Source of the DNA: Eopsaltria australis
Taxonomy: Eukaryota > Chordata > Aves > Passeriformes > Petroicidae
NCBI GenBank assembly: GCA_034509425.1
Contig: JAVTVJ010000496.1
Location: 496,001-560,000 of the forward strand
DNA length: 64,000 bases
Reading direction: 5' to 3'
The first letter of the stretch is position 1, and every line of letters starts with the position of its first letter. The notes beneath the pieces were generated by a model that saw nothing but the letters and a program-made list of their open reading frames with translations, made no database searches and was not told the DNA's origin. The position numbers and the translations under genes are program-made. Positions 1-12,015 of the stretch are shown here, one piece after another.

Positions 1-2890
1 TGCTTTGCCTGCTTTTCTGCAAAGCAAACTTGAATTTTTATTTTCTTTTTCAAACAACTATCTCTTTTTTATTTTGTTTTGTTCTTCTTATTTTTGGATA
101 CATTTTAATATAGGTAATGTTCAAGACACACAAGCCACATCATGTCTTTCAAAATTCAAATTTGCTGGTAACAGCAGCTATTTAAGATCTGTAACTATGA
201 TTTGAGTTCATGTAGAGCAGTTAGCCTCTATTCTAATCATAAATTTCCTTCACTTAATGATAAAATGCATGCTGTGTTCAGAAAATGTTCTGAGACCAAA
301 ATAATACATGAAGATATGGGTTTTTTTTAATATACCTACCTTTCCTTTCTAATAAATAAAATTTAACACTAATAAATGTGTAATTTCATTTTAAATATTA
401 TTAAATATTATCACTGTAATTTAACAAACTGGCATACATACTTAAGAGTAAGATAAAAGCAAAGACTTTGAATGTAATATTTTCAAATATTTTCTTTATT
501 CTGTTTATTACTGAAGTCTGTGTTTTAAGCTTGTTTTGCTTTCCAGAATGTGAATATGATTTGCATTAACTGTCCTTGCTGTGACAAAGACCTTTGTTTT
601 CTTTTCATTTTGTCCTTTCTTGCTTCTTCATCTCTAGAAAAACACAGTTATCATCCTCCTTGTTTCATACTTAACAACAGAAAGAAAAATGGATCAAATT
701 CATTTTCTTCTCTAAAGATGCCTACATAATGACATTTATAGAAGGTAAACTTGAAATGAAACACCCTGGGTAATAAGGGGTTATTTCTTTGTCACATGCA
801 GAATTGTATTGTATAGTGTATTTTTTTTATTAAAATGCGCTTTAGAAAAGTACTCTTTATTGTTATAAATTGTTGTTACATCATAAATAGTATACCTGTA
901 GTAGTGACTTCTGATATGAAAGAGTGGACACATTGCTTTTTATCATGTGAACAAAACATCCTCCATTCAAAAAAGTATTTTTGTGGAATATTTGGTTGGA
1001 GCACAGACTAACATCTTTTAAAATATGAACTAGTGGAACAAGGCAGTTGTCAAAATAAAAAAATAAAAAATTAATGGAAAAAAATAAGCAAACAGACAAA
1101 AAAACCCAAACAAGTTCAAAATCTTCATAATAATGATTTGTCACCTTAAACCATATCACAAGCCTTACAGCTAAAGGAAAATGATAAAACCTTCCCTGGA
1201 ACACTAATTCCAGAGGAAAAAGAGATAGTAAGTCTTACGTAATTTTCTCAAGTTAATTGTAAATTGTAATAGCTTTTCAAAATGAGAATGCTTCGGTTTG
1301 TGGCACTCATTTTATATTCATACAAACTGTATTTGGATTATAAATATTTAACACCAGGACTTCACCATTTAGAGTCTCTCAGGCAGTGCCAGTATCTTCT
1401 GTGGGCTGATTATAAGGAGGCATGGAGTGAGGAGGATGTACAACACTGTGTTCCTGCTTTCAATATCTGGAGGTCAGAGAATGAATCAACTCTTAAAAAA
1501 ACCCAAAGGGATTTCCGATTTTCAACTTCACCAGATATTTGGGTTGCAAAACAAATGGGGAATACAGATATTCTAAAGCTGTGAGGTGGGGGAAGTGGCA
1601 GGGAGGTGTAGCAACACTGTCATTATGCGGACAGATCTGAGCCCCCAAGGACATGCTTCTTCGGCAAAACCTGAAAAAACCCCAAGGTATAGCTTAGCAT
1701 GTAGCGCTGCACATGTTTTCTAGTGATATCTCTGGAGTAGAAACGCAGTACTCTCTCTCAGTATCCATAGTAAAAAGATATCCTTCTATACATTTTGAAT
1801 TATTTTCATTTGGGGATCTCAAAATGGGAGCATATTTAGCTACTCTGCCCTCCAGTAAAGCTTCCATGTGGTCCCTCTTTGTATTGTGGGCAAACACTGA
1901 TAAGGCCATCAGTTTAATTATTTAAATGGAAATGGTTATGTCCTTCAATAAGACAATGGATAATTTCAGAGAACTTAAACATAGCTTGTTATAAGTTGTT
2001 CTTGTTAATATTTAATATTAATTAAATAAACAATACAATACAAATAATATAATAATGTAATTAAAACTAATAATCTTGATTTTAAAATTTCCACTAAAGA
2101 TGTAATATTCTTTTCAGGAGGTCTGGACACTTTACTCTTAACTGCAGGTCACCTAACTGCAAATGTCACTGCAGGTATAGAATTCAGAGGGATTTGCATT
2201 TTGCTCCTGATCTGGAGCACCTTCAGTTTTCTGAATTGGTTGGTGGCCATCCTCATCCTGTAATAGGCCAAATTTATATTTGTACTGTTTATTGACACTA
2301 AGATGCTTGAAAATACATAATGCTACAGAGAAATAGTCTAGTTTCCTCAGTTTCAGACTGGAAGAATGAGTCCTGGCTGCTTTCTCCTCTGCCCTTTATA
2401 ATGCTTTCATTCATCCCCAAATTAAAAAAAAAATTATTAAAAAAAGTAAATCAACAAATAGAGGAATTGTAATGAAACCAGAGAAAGCACCTACCTCATA
2501 ATTTAAATTATTTGTTTCAAGAGAGTAAAGCTTAATCTGTATCTAGAGCCTTTATAAACACACAAATATGCTGAGTCAAATCTAATTATGGCATGACCAA
2601 TTATTCAATATTATTATGTTTTATTAGCCTTGATTATACACTGAATGAAACATCTGTAGCCTAAACAACAAAATTTACTTGAACAATTATAATGTTTAAA
2701 GAATGCACAACTGTGTACAGTATAATCAGTACTCATAAAGCTTGTGGGAATAATAGCCAGTGACAATCTGTTGGCACTTAACCATCTCCACAGCCTCTTT
2801 CCCTCTAGGTTCAGTATTATTCCTAAAGAGCTTGAAACTTGGTCAGTGATTTTAATGGTTTTTTTTCTTCAAAACATCAGAAAAATCTTG
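1..2890. other. AT-rich stretch without a recognisable gene
   Basis: I see no gene, RNA gene or clear repeat here. The longest plus-strand frame (1282-1584, 100 codons) has no recognisable domain. It ends in ordinary low-complexity sequence and shows no splice-site framing, so it is most likely chance. Short A-rich runs occur near 1060-1110 and 2425-2450. The stretch is best read as unique intergenic or intronic DNA leading into the LTR fragment that begins near 2.9 kb. Confidence 0.6.
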
Positions 2891-2899
2891 TGTAGACCT

Positions 2900-3548
2900 G
2901 TCTCCTCTGCTGGTTGGTTCAGTATGGTTTGATATGTAAACAGGGTGAAGAGCAATGCACACAGCAGAATGGATCCCAGGGTAGTCCACCAGCTGTTGAG
3001 TTTCTTCACAAAAGCCCCTGTTGGGCTGTTCTGGATTTGTGACTAGAACAGTGTTGATAACTATCGCTAAACAGTGATTGCACAGCATCAAAACCTTTTC
3101 CTTTTCCCAGTCTGTTGCTTCCCCAGTGACAAGGCTGCAGGATGGACAAGAGATTGGAAGATGATGCAGCTGGGACTGCTGGCTCAGATTGGCCAAAGGG
3201 ATTTTCCAATAGCACACAGAGTCATAACTCAACAATGGAAGAGGAAGAGGAAGAGGAAGAGGAAGAGGAAGAGGAAGAGGAAGAGGAAGAGGAAGAGGAA
3301 GAGGAAGAGGAAGAGGAAGAAGGGTACTGTGCAGAGACTGGCTGAGCATTAGTCTGCCTCTGGGGGATGGTGAATAACTTCCTTTGCTTCACTTGGATAT
3401 TTTTTCCTTTTCTTTCCTTCACCTATTAAAGTGCCTTTATGTTGACTGTTGCATTTTCACATTCTTGTCTTCCTAGTCTCATTTCTCTAGAGGAGTGAGT
3501 GAGCAGCTGGGGATAAACTTGGCTGGCAGCCAGAGTCAACCCACCACA
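2900..3548 (+). mobile_element. decayed ERVL-type LTR with an internal hexamer array
   Basis: This is a diverged long terminal repeat. The copy at 6994-7390 shares phrases in the same order: a GCACAGCATCAA-like block near 3077 followed by CCTTTTC, a line of purines, and CCAAAGGGATTTTCCA at 3193-3208. A polyadenylation signal ATTAAA lies at 3425-3430. The element closes with a GTCAACCCACCACA-type end at 3548, typical of songbird ERVL LTRs by recognition. The 5' boundary is vague and no TSD could be paired. Only the LTR is seen, with no gag or pol. The GAGGAA array lies where the sister copy has a short purine-rich patch. The family assignment is from memory. Confidence 0.7.
3237..3324 (+). repeat. 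(GAGGAA)n hexamer microsatellite
   Basis: An uninterrupted purine tract of 88 bases, of which 3241-3318 is thirteen exact GAGGAA units. Every frame is open: the plus strand would read poly-Glu or alternating Lys-Arg, and the minus strand poly-Ser or Leu-Pro. These explain several compositionally odd open frames here, none of which is a real gene. A long polypurine run with mirror symmetry can in principle form triplex (H-) DNA. The array sits inside the decayed LTR. Confidence 0.97.
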
Positions 3549-4160
3549 ACCTAATCTGCATTTAACAAGCCCGAATTTCCTTTACACATCATCATTTATT
3601 TTCATAAAGCTTTCATAAGTGACTTTTTATAATACCACTATAGAAAGGTGATGGTTGGAATTCCTTTTCATCAGATCACCTTGCAGTGAGGAATGGAGAA
3701 AAACTCTTTCGTATTAGCCAGCAGTGTTGATAAACATTAAACATCTTGCCTATTTTATTAAAAACACAAATATAAAACAGATATTCCAGGATGACTAAAT
3801 CCTATTAATAATAGTTCTCTTTTTTATGTATTCCCCTTACTTCCCACCCTATGTATGCAAGGCACACAGACTTGCATCTGATGTGAATATCAATTAATTT
3901 AATTTTAAAAAATTAAATTTACAATTCTAATATTAACAAAATCCCAGTTTTAAAAGGAAACATCAGTTCAGAACTCTTTAAACTGCAACATAGAGGCCAT
4001 CTCACTAGGCCAGGCTACCTTGTTAGATCAGCCAAGAATAGGTGTTTTTAAACTCTTATTTACTTCAGGACATATATTTTTGCAAAATCATTGCAGCAGC
4101 ACTGTTATATTTTGTACTTTTTAAAACAGAACAACTAGCTATTTTCCTCCTTATTGTAGT
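3549..4160. other. AT-rich spacer between two LTR fragments
   Basis: No gene or clear repeat is seen. The run around 3893-3921 is AT-only and nearly self-complementary (AATTTAATTTT then AATTAAATT). This is common in AT-rich DNA and not enough for a call. Confidence 0.5.
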
Positions 4161-4202
4161 TTTTACTCTATTTCACTTTAGTTTATTTGATTTAATTTAA
4201 TT

Positions 4203-4327
4203 TAATTAAACTTACTTTATCTTAACTCATTAATTTTCTCACTTTCACCCTCCTGATTCTTTCTCCCCATCTTGATGGGCTGAGCAAGCAGCTGTGTGGT
4301 GCTTAGTTACTGGCTGAGCTTATGACA
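4203..4327 (+). mobile_element. 3' end fragment of an ERVL-type LTR
   Basis: About 125 bases match the 3' end of the same LTR type seen at 2900-3548. The shared order is an ATTAAA signal near 4206, a pyrimidine-rich stretch with TTCTCACTTTCACCCTCC, a TTCTTTCTCCCCAT block, then GAGCAAGCAGCTGTGTGGTG leading to a degraded end at about 4327. It may extend some 40 bases further 5', but the sequence there is too AT-rich to be sure. No TSD was found. It is a truncated, old insertion on the plus strand. Confidence 0.65.
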
Positions 4328-4413
4328 AGTTAAGTAATAATGCTAGCTTGATAACTTAAACAAAAATCTATTTTCATCTTTATGAAAGAAAAGTATGAGT
4401 GCCCTTATTGTGT

Positions 4414-4468
4414 AAAACAAAACAAAACAAAACAAAACTAAACTAAACAAAACAAAAAACAAAAACCA
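4414..4468. repeat. (AAAAC)n microsatellite
   Basis: Five exact AAAAC units run from 4414 to 4438, followed by about 30 bases of interrupted AAAC/AAAAC sequence. It is a simple pentanucleotide repeat about 90 bases after an LTR 3' end, but not clearly part of it. Confidence 0.9.
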
Positions 4469-6993
4469 ACCAAACAAAAAAATTCAACTGTTGTGGAAAC
4501 TCCAGAATTCCAAAATAAAACACTCAGTAAGTTGAGGGACAGGATTTCTTGTATGGAGATGCCAGTACAGAGAGAAGGAATTTCCCAGGGTGCTTCCATA
4601 TCTGAAACACCACAGATTTACTTCTAATTTACTTTGCTAGAAAAAATGAAGACATCAAGCACAGGGAAGACAATATTTTTTATATGTGGTATTATGAGTA
4701 AGCAGTATCAGTCTTTTCATGATACCTTATTTTCATTAAAATAAAAAAATTAGTCTCTCCTTGCATGTCTTCTGAACTCCACATCCCTTTCAAAACATAA
4801 ATTTTATTAGATATTTGTATTTTAAAAAGTGTTGCAATTTGTGGATAAAGACAGAAGTAAAGACTGCAATAAAATTAAAATATTCTTGTCCATTCAGCTC
4901 TTCCTCTAGGACTTTTGGAAATACATTAGTGAGAAAGTTTAGATCTCTTCTAGGAATTAGAAGATATGTGTAATTTTAAAAGATTATTTTTAGATTCTGA
5001 GGTTACAATAACCCAAATATAAGTATTTACATATCAGTAGTAAATTAGCTTTGAATTGCTACTGTAATGGGTTTTGTCTTGTAGTAACACACACAAAAAA
5101 TGTTAGAATCATTGATTATCTGGAAAAAGGAATATGAAACACTAAGACCAAAGACTGACAGAAAAAATCAGAAATAGGTATTTTTAAGCTCCACACAGTT
5201 CTTATTAATGTCACTAGGACCTCTTCACACTGAATTCACAGTAATGTGGAAGAAACTTGTTGCCATCAAAAGAAGTTGAGGTTAAAGACCAGATAAAAAA
5301 TGCTTTTTCTGAAGAGAATTGAGACTATGATACAGTTTAGAATGCCTAAATTTTCAGCAAATGCATAGAATTTGAAGCTTTCATCAACAAAGGAAGTTAT
5401 TCAAACTTTGCAATAGGTGTGTAATATTGGAAGCAAATTTTTGCAGGATAGCCTATTTCTCCAAGACTCCCACTGAGATCTGTATTTTTTACAGAGGAAT
5501 TGTTAGTTCAATACCAAAAGCAATACAAAATAACTGCATGAATCTGATGTGTATTTCTGCTACCTGGACATGGAACCCATTAATTATTCTAACACAGTAA
5601 ATGTTTGCAGTCTATACATTTTTTAACCAAATATATATATATGAAAATACTTAAATGCAGTTTCTTAATTCCTGACTGAACTGTTTGACAAAGCATTTAG
5701 CTTTAACTTGAAAATTTTCCTCTTCGATATTCTCAAGACAATTAGACCTTTTTACTCAAGGTTTTTGGCCCCTGCAACAAAATTAACAATAAAGCAGAAT
5801 TCTGCCATGTCCTGTGCCTCCTTGAGCCATCCTGGCAAAGCATGGAGGAACATGGTCATGCATTTTTAAAGAAGGTGGAAGGAACTTACTGACTTAGTTG
5901 AGTTACAGGGATGAGCAACAAGACCACTGTCTTCTTCTTCAATGCTCCACATGAGGTGGTGCACCAAAGAAGGGAGGATGCTGCTTCTCTAGTGCCTGGG
6001 AAGGTAAGGAGGGAAGTTTCTGGAATCACTTGACCTTATCTCATAACTGGATACACGCTTGTCCACAAGCCTGCTGATTTTTTTAAGGAGTGTAGTAAGG
6101 ATGAACCACTGAATATCCATTGCTCGTTCAGTATTCCCTAATAGCTTTGGACAAATACACAGTTTATTTGGTTTTGATGTTAAGATTTATAAAATCCTCT
6201 CAAATTTCGCGACTTGAAATTAACTTTAATATTCACTTAATTTCTTACATGCAACTTATAAATTTATTTCTAAGATTCAGCTAAACAAGGATGGATAACA
6301 AGCTCAGTAGTGATAACCAAATCAATGTTGGTTTTTTTAAACTTTTGTTTAGTTTTGACTGTTAATTATATGAAGAAAAGGAGGAAAAACTTGAAAGCAG
6401 AATGGTGCAATTCTAATGAACACATGAAGCAACAAAACAAAACTTTTTTACAGTATTTTCAACAAATACTCAACAAATTTCAACAATACTCAAAGGGAGG
6501 ATTTACAAAATGCTTCCTGCTGTGGTACTCACATTTGATGAAATTACGTTGCTTGAATAAACCTGAGGGGAAACAATACAGCCTAAAGGACTACTCAGAC
6601 AGGATGAACTCATAGCTGATTAAAGAAGTTCATGAGGTAACTGCCTGTGCTCTCATTTTATTTCCTCTAATTTCTTGCAATTGTGGCATAGTTTGTTCGC
6701 TTTCTTCTTTGTTTGCTTAGAAATTAGATATTGTTTTACAATTCTCAAAGATAATTATGATGTGATTTTCAATGCAATTTTTGTGGATATTTGATGCAGT
6801 CAGTGTTTATCAAAGAAAAATATTAAAAGTTCCTGATGCTGCATACTCCTTGACTTAAGATACATAGTCTTAGCATGACAAAGAAGTACAGTTGTCTTTA
6901 ACACTGTAAATGAGATATATGTAGATGTGTACGTGTAAACATTGCTTGTAAATTTGTCAAACACACTATCTCTTAAATGAGACTCTGTTCTCA
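4469..6993. other. unique AT-rich stretch, no gene seen
   Basis: I see no coding exon, RNA gene or recognisable repeat. The 101-codon plus-strand frame at 6310-6615 has no domain and Lys/Asn/Gln-rich composition as expected from AT-rich DNA. A less AT-rich part near 5810-6075 has no recognisable homology. Confidence 0.5.
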
Positions 6994-7390
6994 TGTACAG
7001 TGGTTTTGGTTGGTGATTTTCTCCCAAGTAGATAGTATGGGACTGTGTTTTGGGTTTGTGGTGAATATGGTGTTGATGCCACAGGGATGTTTTAGCTGTT
7101 GCTGATGCTTGCAGAGCATCAAGGCCTTTTCTGCCCCTCACACAGCCCCACCAGTGAGGAGACTGGGGGTGTACAAGGAGTTGGGAGGAGACACAGCCAG
7201 GACAGCTGACCCCATCTGACCAAAGGGATATTCCAGACCATATGGCTTCATTCTCAGCACCTAAAGCTGCAGGAAGAAGAAGGAAGTGGGGTAGTCCAGA
7301 GTGAGGCCATTATATATGATGGAGCCCTGCTCCCCTGGAGATGGCTGAACACCTGCCTGCACGTGGGAAGAGGAGAATGCATTTGTTCAT
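6994..7390 (+). mobile_element. decayed ERVL-type LTR fragment
   Basis: The stretch opens with TGTACAGTGGTTTTGGTTGG, resembling the 5' end of songbird ERVL LTRs. It continues through GCAGAGCATCAAGGCC near 7110, GGACAGCTGACC near 7199, CCAAAGGGATATTCCA near 7220, a purine-rich GCAGGAAGAAGAAGGAAG patch near 7270, and GGAGATGGCTGAACACCTGC near 7337. The same blocks, more diverged, occur at 2900-3548. The 3' part (polyadenylation region and terminal CA) is missing or unrecognisable after about 7390. A TATATAT stretch lies near 7312. Family recognition is from memory; the similarity to the other copy is visible directly. Confidence 0.75.
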
Positions 7391-10300
7391 TTAGAGTGAG
7401 CAGCTCTCATTTCTTCCCCAAACCCTGGGTTCTGATTTCAGGTCTGCTCTCTGTTCTATTATGTTTCACACATTTATTGCTGAGGAGGGTTTGCAATTAC
7501 ATTGAAATCAACAACCAAAGCAAAGACTTGAGGGCTACTGTGATTGCAATTGAAGTCACTGAGGCTTGTTGCTTCACAGTCCTTTTTTACAAACTTTACT
7601 TTTAGTCATGTATGGAGATATGAGTAAAGCAGTTAGTCTATTTCTGAAATTGTCTTTGCTTTTGCATGTGTCATGGAACAAAGCGCTTTTACCTTTGCCT
7701 CTGGATTTCAATGTAGAGCACATAAGCCAGTTTCCAATCTGTGATACCTAGAGAGGTTAGTTGGTCTGGACTGCATCATCTCAAGTTTAAGGCTGTTCAA
7801 GAGAAGGCAAATTCTGACTTTCTCCCACAAGACTTCTCCCTGGGAAACATTCCCAACTACTTCTGATAGTGCCGATTTTCTGCCTTTTTAACACTTACGT
7901 ATGTGCCATGTTTCCTGAGATTCATTCGCTTGAAATGGAGAAATGAGTTTGACATTCAGACGAATGCATCTATAGCCTCTCATACATGTCCAGTGTCTGT
8001 ATTGTTAAGCAGTTTTTTTCTCATCCATATCAGAGGATGGTTATCTACCCTGAAGATAGTTCCCCTCAAGAATGATTAGGTAAGAACCAGGTTTTAGATA
8101 TCCTGTGTTGCTGTGTTTGCTGGCTGAAAGCAAAATGAGTTCTGCCACTATAAGCATCTGAAACTCAGTGGCTAAGGAGCCAAGGCAGATTTTCTTAAAA
8201 GCATGCAGGCATTTAGAAAATCCAGTGTTATTTCCATTCATCTGCCTTCTTTTTGAGGTAATAAAAGACCACAGCATAAAAATATGGATCATTTGAAATA
8301 TTGTAAGTAGTCTTTCAATTTTTTTTTTTCACTCACAGACTTGTTTTCAAAGAGTTTGAGTGGTGGTTTCAAAGATATTGAAGACACTGCTTCTAGAAAA
8401 AGCAAAAGACTCTCTTTGAGATTCTCCCAGAAGAGATCATCAGTACTTTTACAGGAAATTTATTTTTATATTCTGTAATTTGTTGAAGGCATGCTATAAG
8501 GGCAGATCTCAATCACAGATGCTGGAATACTTATCTGCCTACTGACTTGTAGGCAGGCTTGAAAGCTAAAATGAGCAGCACGCATCTCTTCCTTTCATAT
8601 GGTGAAGCACCCAGTGCCTGTACTAACTCTACAATTTCTGTAGGATATTGTCTACAGAATTGGGCACATAATTACCTTTCTACTCATTTTTCTTTATGAA
8701 CCAAATGAGAATATTGATGTAATCTCCCTCACACAGTCAGTATTTTCATGCATTTAATTGATTTTCTATTGTTTTTCTTTCTAAATACATAGAGAGCAAA
8801 CTGCAAACAATTAAGAGAGATTTTTCCTATTTATTATTAAAAAGAATATTTTGGAGATAAACATGATGGGTCCCCAAAAGTTTTCTGGAAATAAATTATT
8901 GAGTGGTGCAAGAAACCTTATTCTCATGAGCTATGTGTGGTCTTGCAGGTAAAATAGGTCAGTGAAAGAGGGACATTACTTCCTTTCAGAGTGATTAGGA
9001 ACATGAAATGTCTTCTTCCTGGCTCATTCTCAATTTTCTGGAACTTACCAGGATAGTAAAGGGGATCTGAAAAAAGTTACCCCCAGTTCTTTGTCATTTA
9101 ATTTTGACTATTTTCAGTAAAGGAGCCAGCAAAAGAGTCTTTGTTAGGATCTTGTTTTTACAGAAAATTGAGGCTGCTTTTTGGTATATATATTCACTTG
9201 GATGTGAGGATTTACTGAGTGTAAGAGGGATGAATGGAATTTCCATTTTTAATATCACTGGAGGAGAAGAAAAAGTAGGGACCCTCTTCTCTGGAGGGTG
9301 GTTCAGACACATTGCACATGCAGGTTTAACAGCCTCTAGATTAAAACTGCTGAAGATAAATGATGAAGCTAAAGTATATTATTTATATATATCTAATGAT
9401 ATTCTCTCTGTCTGTCTTCATATCCTGTGACCACTTATTAAACTCAAAATTTTGCTGCATGTGGAGACACTTGAGCATAAGAAATGTACTCAAAACTTGG
9501 AGCTGTCCAAAGCTGCCAAAGAGACAGAGGAATGCTCACTGTGAAAAATTCTTTTTTTTGTATTTACAGAAAATATAGTTTTGTTACATATTCATGAAAC
9601 CTTTTTATTGTAAAAAAGAAAAATTAACCAAGCACTATATTTTCTTTCAAAACAAGCATATTGTTATATTGAAAATAATGCCACATTTTTTACATGTATC
9701 TAATAGTTTGCTTATTGTTTCTTGGAAATATTTATTTTTTGTCAATGTGACACTATTTTCAGAAAGATGTCCCTTTCTTTCCCTCCTTCCATTTCAAGCA
9801 TTCATTATAGAGATGCCTTTCCTCCTAAGGAACCACACAATGGTATCAAGGAGTGATTAAGATGTCAACTAAATAAGCATTTATGTTTGAGTCCCTTTTC
9901 TACATTTCCTAGAATTGCCTATAGTCAATAAGACCTTCTAGACCACTATTTATCACACCTGCTTCAGTTACCAAGATGGGGTGAATCAGACTTTCAAATG
10001 TCTCTCTTTTTTTAGGTGTTTTAAATTTTAGAATTGCTCAACTACACTGAAATAAGAAGACTAAATAACAGGACTCCTTCCTTGAACCACTAGGATTAAA
10101 TTTGGTTGGGTCTTACTAATCTTCCTTTACTTACAAAATATCTGTCCATCATGTGCCCATTTTTTTCTCATATCCTACTCTTTCCTGCTGGAACTATTCC
10201 TAAATTGAATTAATTAGCAATTTTTAATTTCTGATTGTTTTTATCCACAACAGTTGTACTGAACTGATCATTTCCCCCCTCCTTATTCTTATAAGAAATA

Positions 10301-11590
10301 TCTTATTTCTGTCGTAAATTAAAAATACTGCACCAAATGTAATGAGTGATCTAAATAAATATTTAAGGACATGAATAACTATAGGTACTTTAGGAATTTA
10401 TTGCCATCTAGAAGTTCTTCCATAGTTTGGGACCTCAAGAAAATATTATTAGTTGCAAAATGTCACCAAGTATTTGTGTTTTCTTCATTTCTAAATACAC
10501 CTGCTTATTTTTAACTGTAAATTTTCGTAGACATGAACTTAAAAATCTTTAATATACTTCCCAAAAGAAACCAGATGTGAACTAGGAACTATAAGAGGAA
10601 AAAATGTTATGAAATATACTAGCTTTTCCAGTTTTAGGAAAACAACATCCAAGTTTTGGGTTGGCATATAGTTCAACAGCATACATTTAACACCCTAAAT
10701 GATTTGATATGTTGAAAATATTTCTTTTAAAAACTCTCTATGTGGAGGAGAAAAAAAGGGTGAGAGGCTTCCAGTTGTTAAAGTAAATATCCATCTTGAA
10801 AGAAGTTGTATGAATTTTCTGCATGTATATAATAAATCTTTGTAATGAAATCACCAAATTGGAAGATGCACATTGCTAAAATTGACCAAAAAATAATAGT
10901 CAAACTCTCCCTCCATGGAAAGTCAGTGCAAATGTATGTATTATAAAATGAAGCTTGTAGCTGTATTTACAGTCTTGGGCCTCATTTTTATGCACATTAA
11001 AACAGTCTTGAATCACTTTTAGTCTGTAATTGAAAACTTGCGTTCACTTAATGGCTATTTTGTGTCAAAATTGGGAGGTGGGACATTAAGAATTACAATA
11101 CTTTATTGCAAGAGATTTTAATCAGATAAAATGAGAAATTAAAGATTTAATAGAAATTTACTTGCAGAAGAAGACCAGTTTATATTGTGAGCTAGTTTTC
11201 ACATTAAAAAGATTTTATATTATTTTCTATGTAAGATAGAAGACTAGCTGTTTTGAAAATTTAAAACACAATATATGCTATCATGTTTTTCACAGTAGTG
11301 TTTTACTATTGTGCATTGAGGACTGAAAGGTAACTTTAAAGTCTCTGAACTTTATAGTTTTGCAGAAGCAAAAATAAACTAAAGAAAAATTTAAGTGCCA
11401 CAGATTTTTCTTTGTGGAATTCCTAAGTAATTATTTAACTTCTACATTTATATCTACTTCTAACATTTACAATAGCCTACATAAATTCTCTTTCTTTTTT
11501 CCTCAGAAGCCTTATACCATATTTATTACTATTTTTTTTTTTGGTTGTTGTTGAAAAGCATAAAGAGATTGGTTTTGTGTGTATTTGCAG
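7391..11590. other. unique AT-rich stretch, no gene seen
   Basis: No gene is recognised. A perfect 8-bp stem with a 6-base loop (CTGCCTAC / GTAGGCAG) lies at 8535-8556, and a small palindrome AATGGAATTTCCATT at 9233-9247. Both are small enough to be chance. Open frames at 9104-9430 and 9594-9860 have no domain and no codon bias I can see. Confidence 0.5.
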
Positions 11591-11599
11591 TCTTCAGGT

Positions 11600-12015
11600 T
11601 GTGTGGATGGGGGAAGTACTGATTAGCAATTATTTGGTACAGGGAGGGCTGCAGGGGTGGGTTCTGTGAGAAGCTGCTGGGAGCTTCCCTTGTGTCCATC
11701 AGAGACAATGTGAGACGAACTGACTGCAACCCCCATTCCTCATCCCCTGTCACTGGAAGGGAGGGGAATGCAGGAAATCAGGGGACATGTTTTAAGATTT
11801 TTTTTTATTTCTCATTATCCTACTCTCATTTTCTCAGTAATAAATTATGCTACGTTCCCTCAGTCAAATCTGTTTAGCCTGTGGTAGTAACAAGTGAGTG
11901 ATTTTCTCAACCCAGGAGCCTTTTGTTGTTTTCTCTCCCCTTCCCAGCTGAGAAGGGGAGGGATAGAGGAGCTTTGGTGGGCACCTCCTGCCCCAGCTGG
12001 GGTCAACCCATCACA
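11600..12015 (+). mobile_element. decayed ERVL-type LTR, second family
   Basis: The segment carries the phrase AGAAGCTGCTGGGAGCTTCC near 11669 followed by TGTGTCCATCAGAG, then a degraded middle. It next has CTCAACCCAGGAGCCTTTTG near 11907, CTCTCCCCTTCCCAGCTGAG, GGTGGGCACCTCCTGCC, and a GGTCAACCCATCACA end at 12015. This order is the one I recognise from songbird ERVL LTRs carrying the GTGGGCACCT block. The family differs from the copies at 2.9, 4.2 and 7.0 kb, although the closing CAACCCA-type end is shared. The 5' border is uncertain and no TSD could be assigned. Confidence 0.7.

Noticed and set aside
1282..1584. 100-codon plus-strand frame with a hydrophobic start
   Set aside because: No family is recognised and there is no supporting exon structure; the length is within chance for this window.
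3006..3422. Open frames reading poly-Glu, Lys-Arg, poly-Ser and Leu-Pro
   Set aside because: All are translations of the GAGGAA array in its different frames, inside a decayed LTR.
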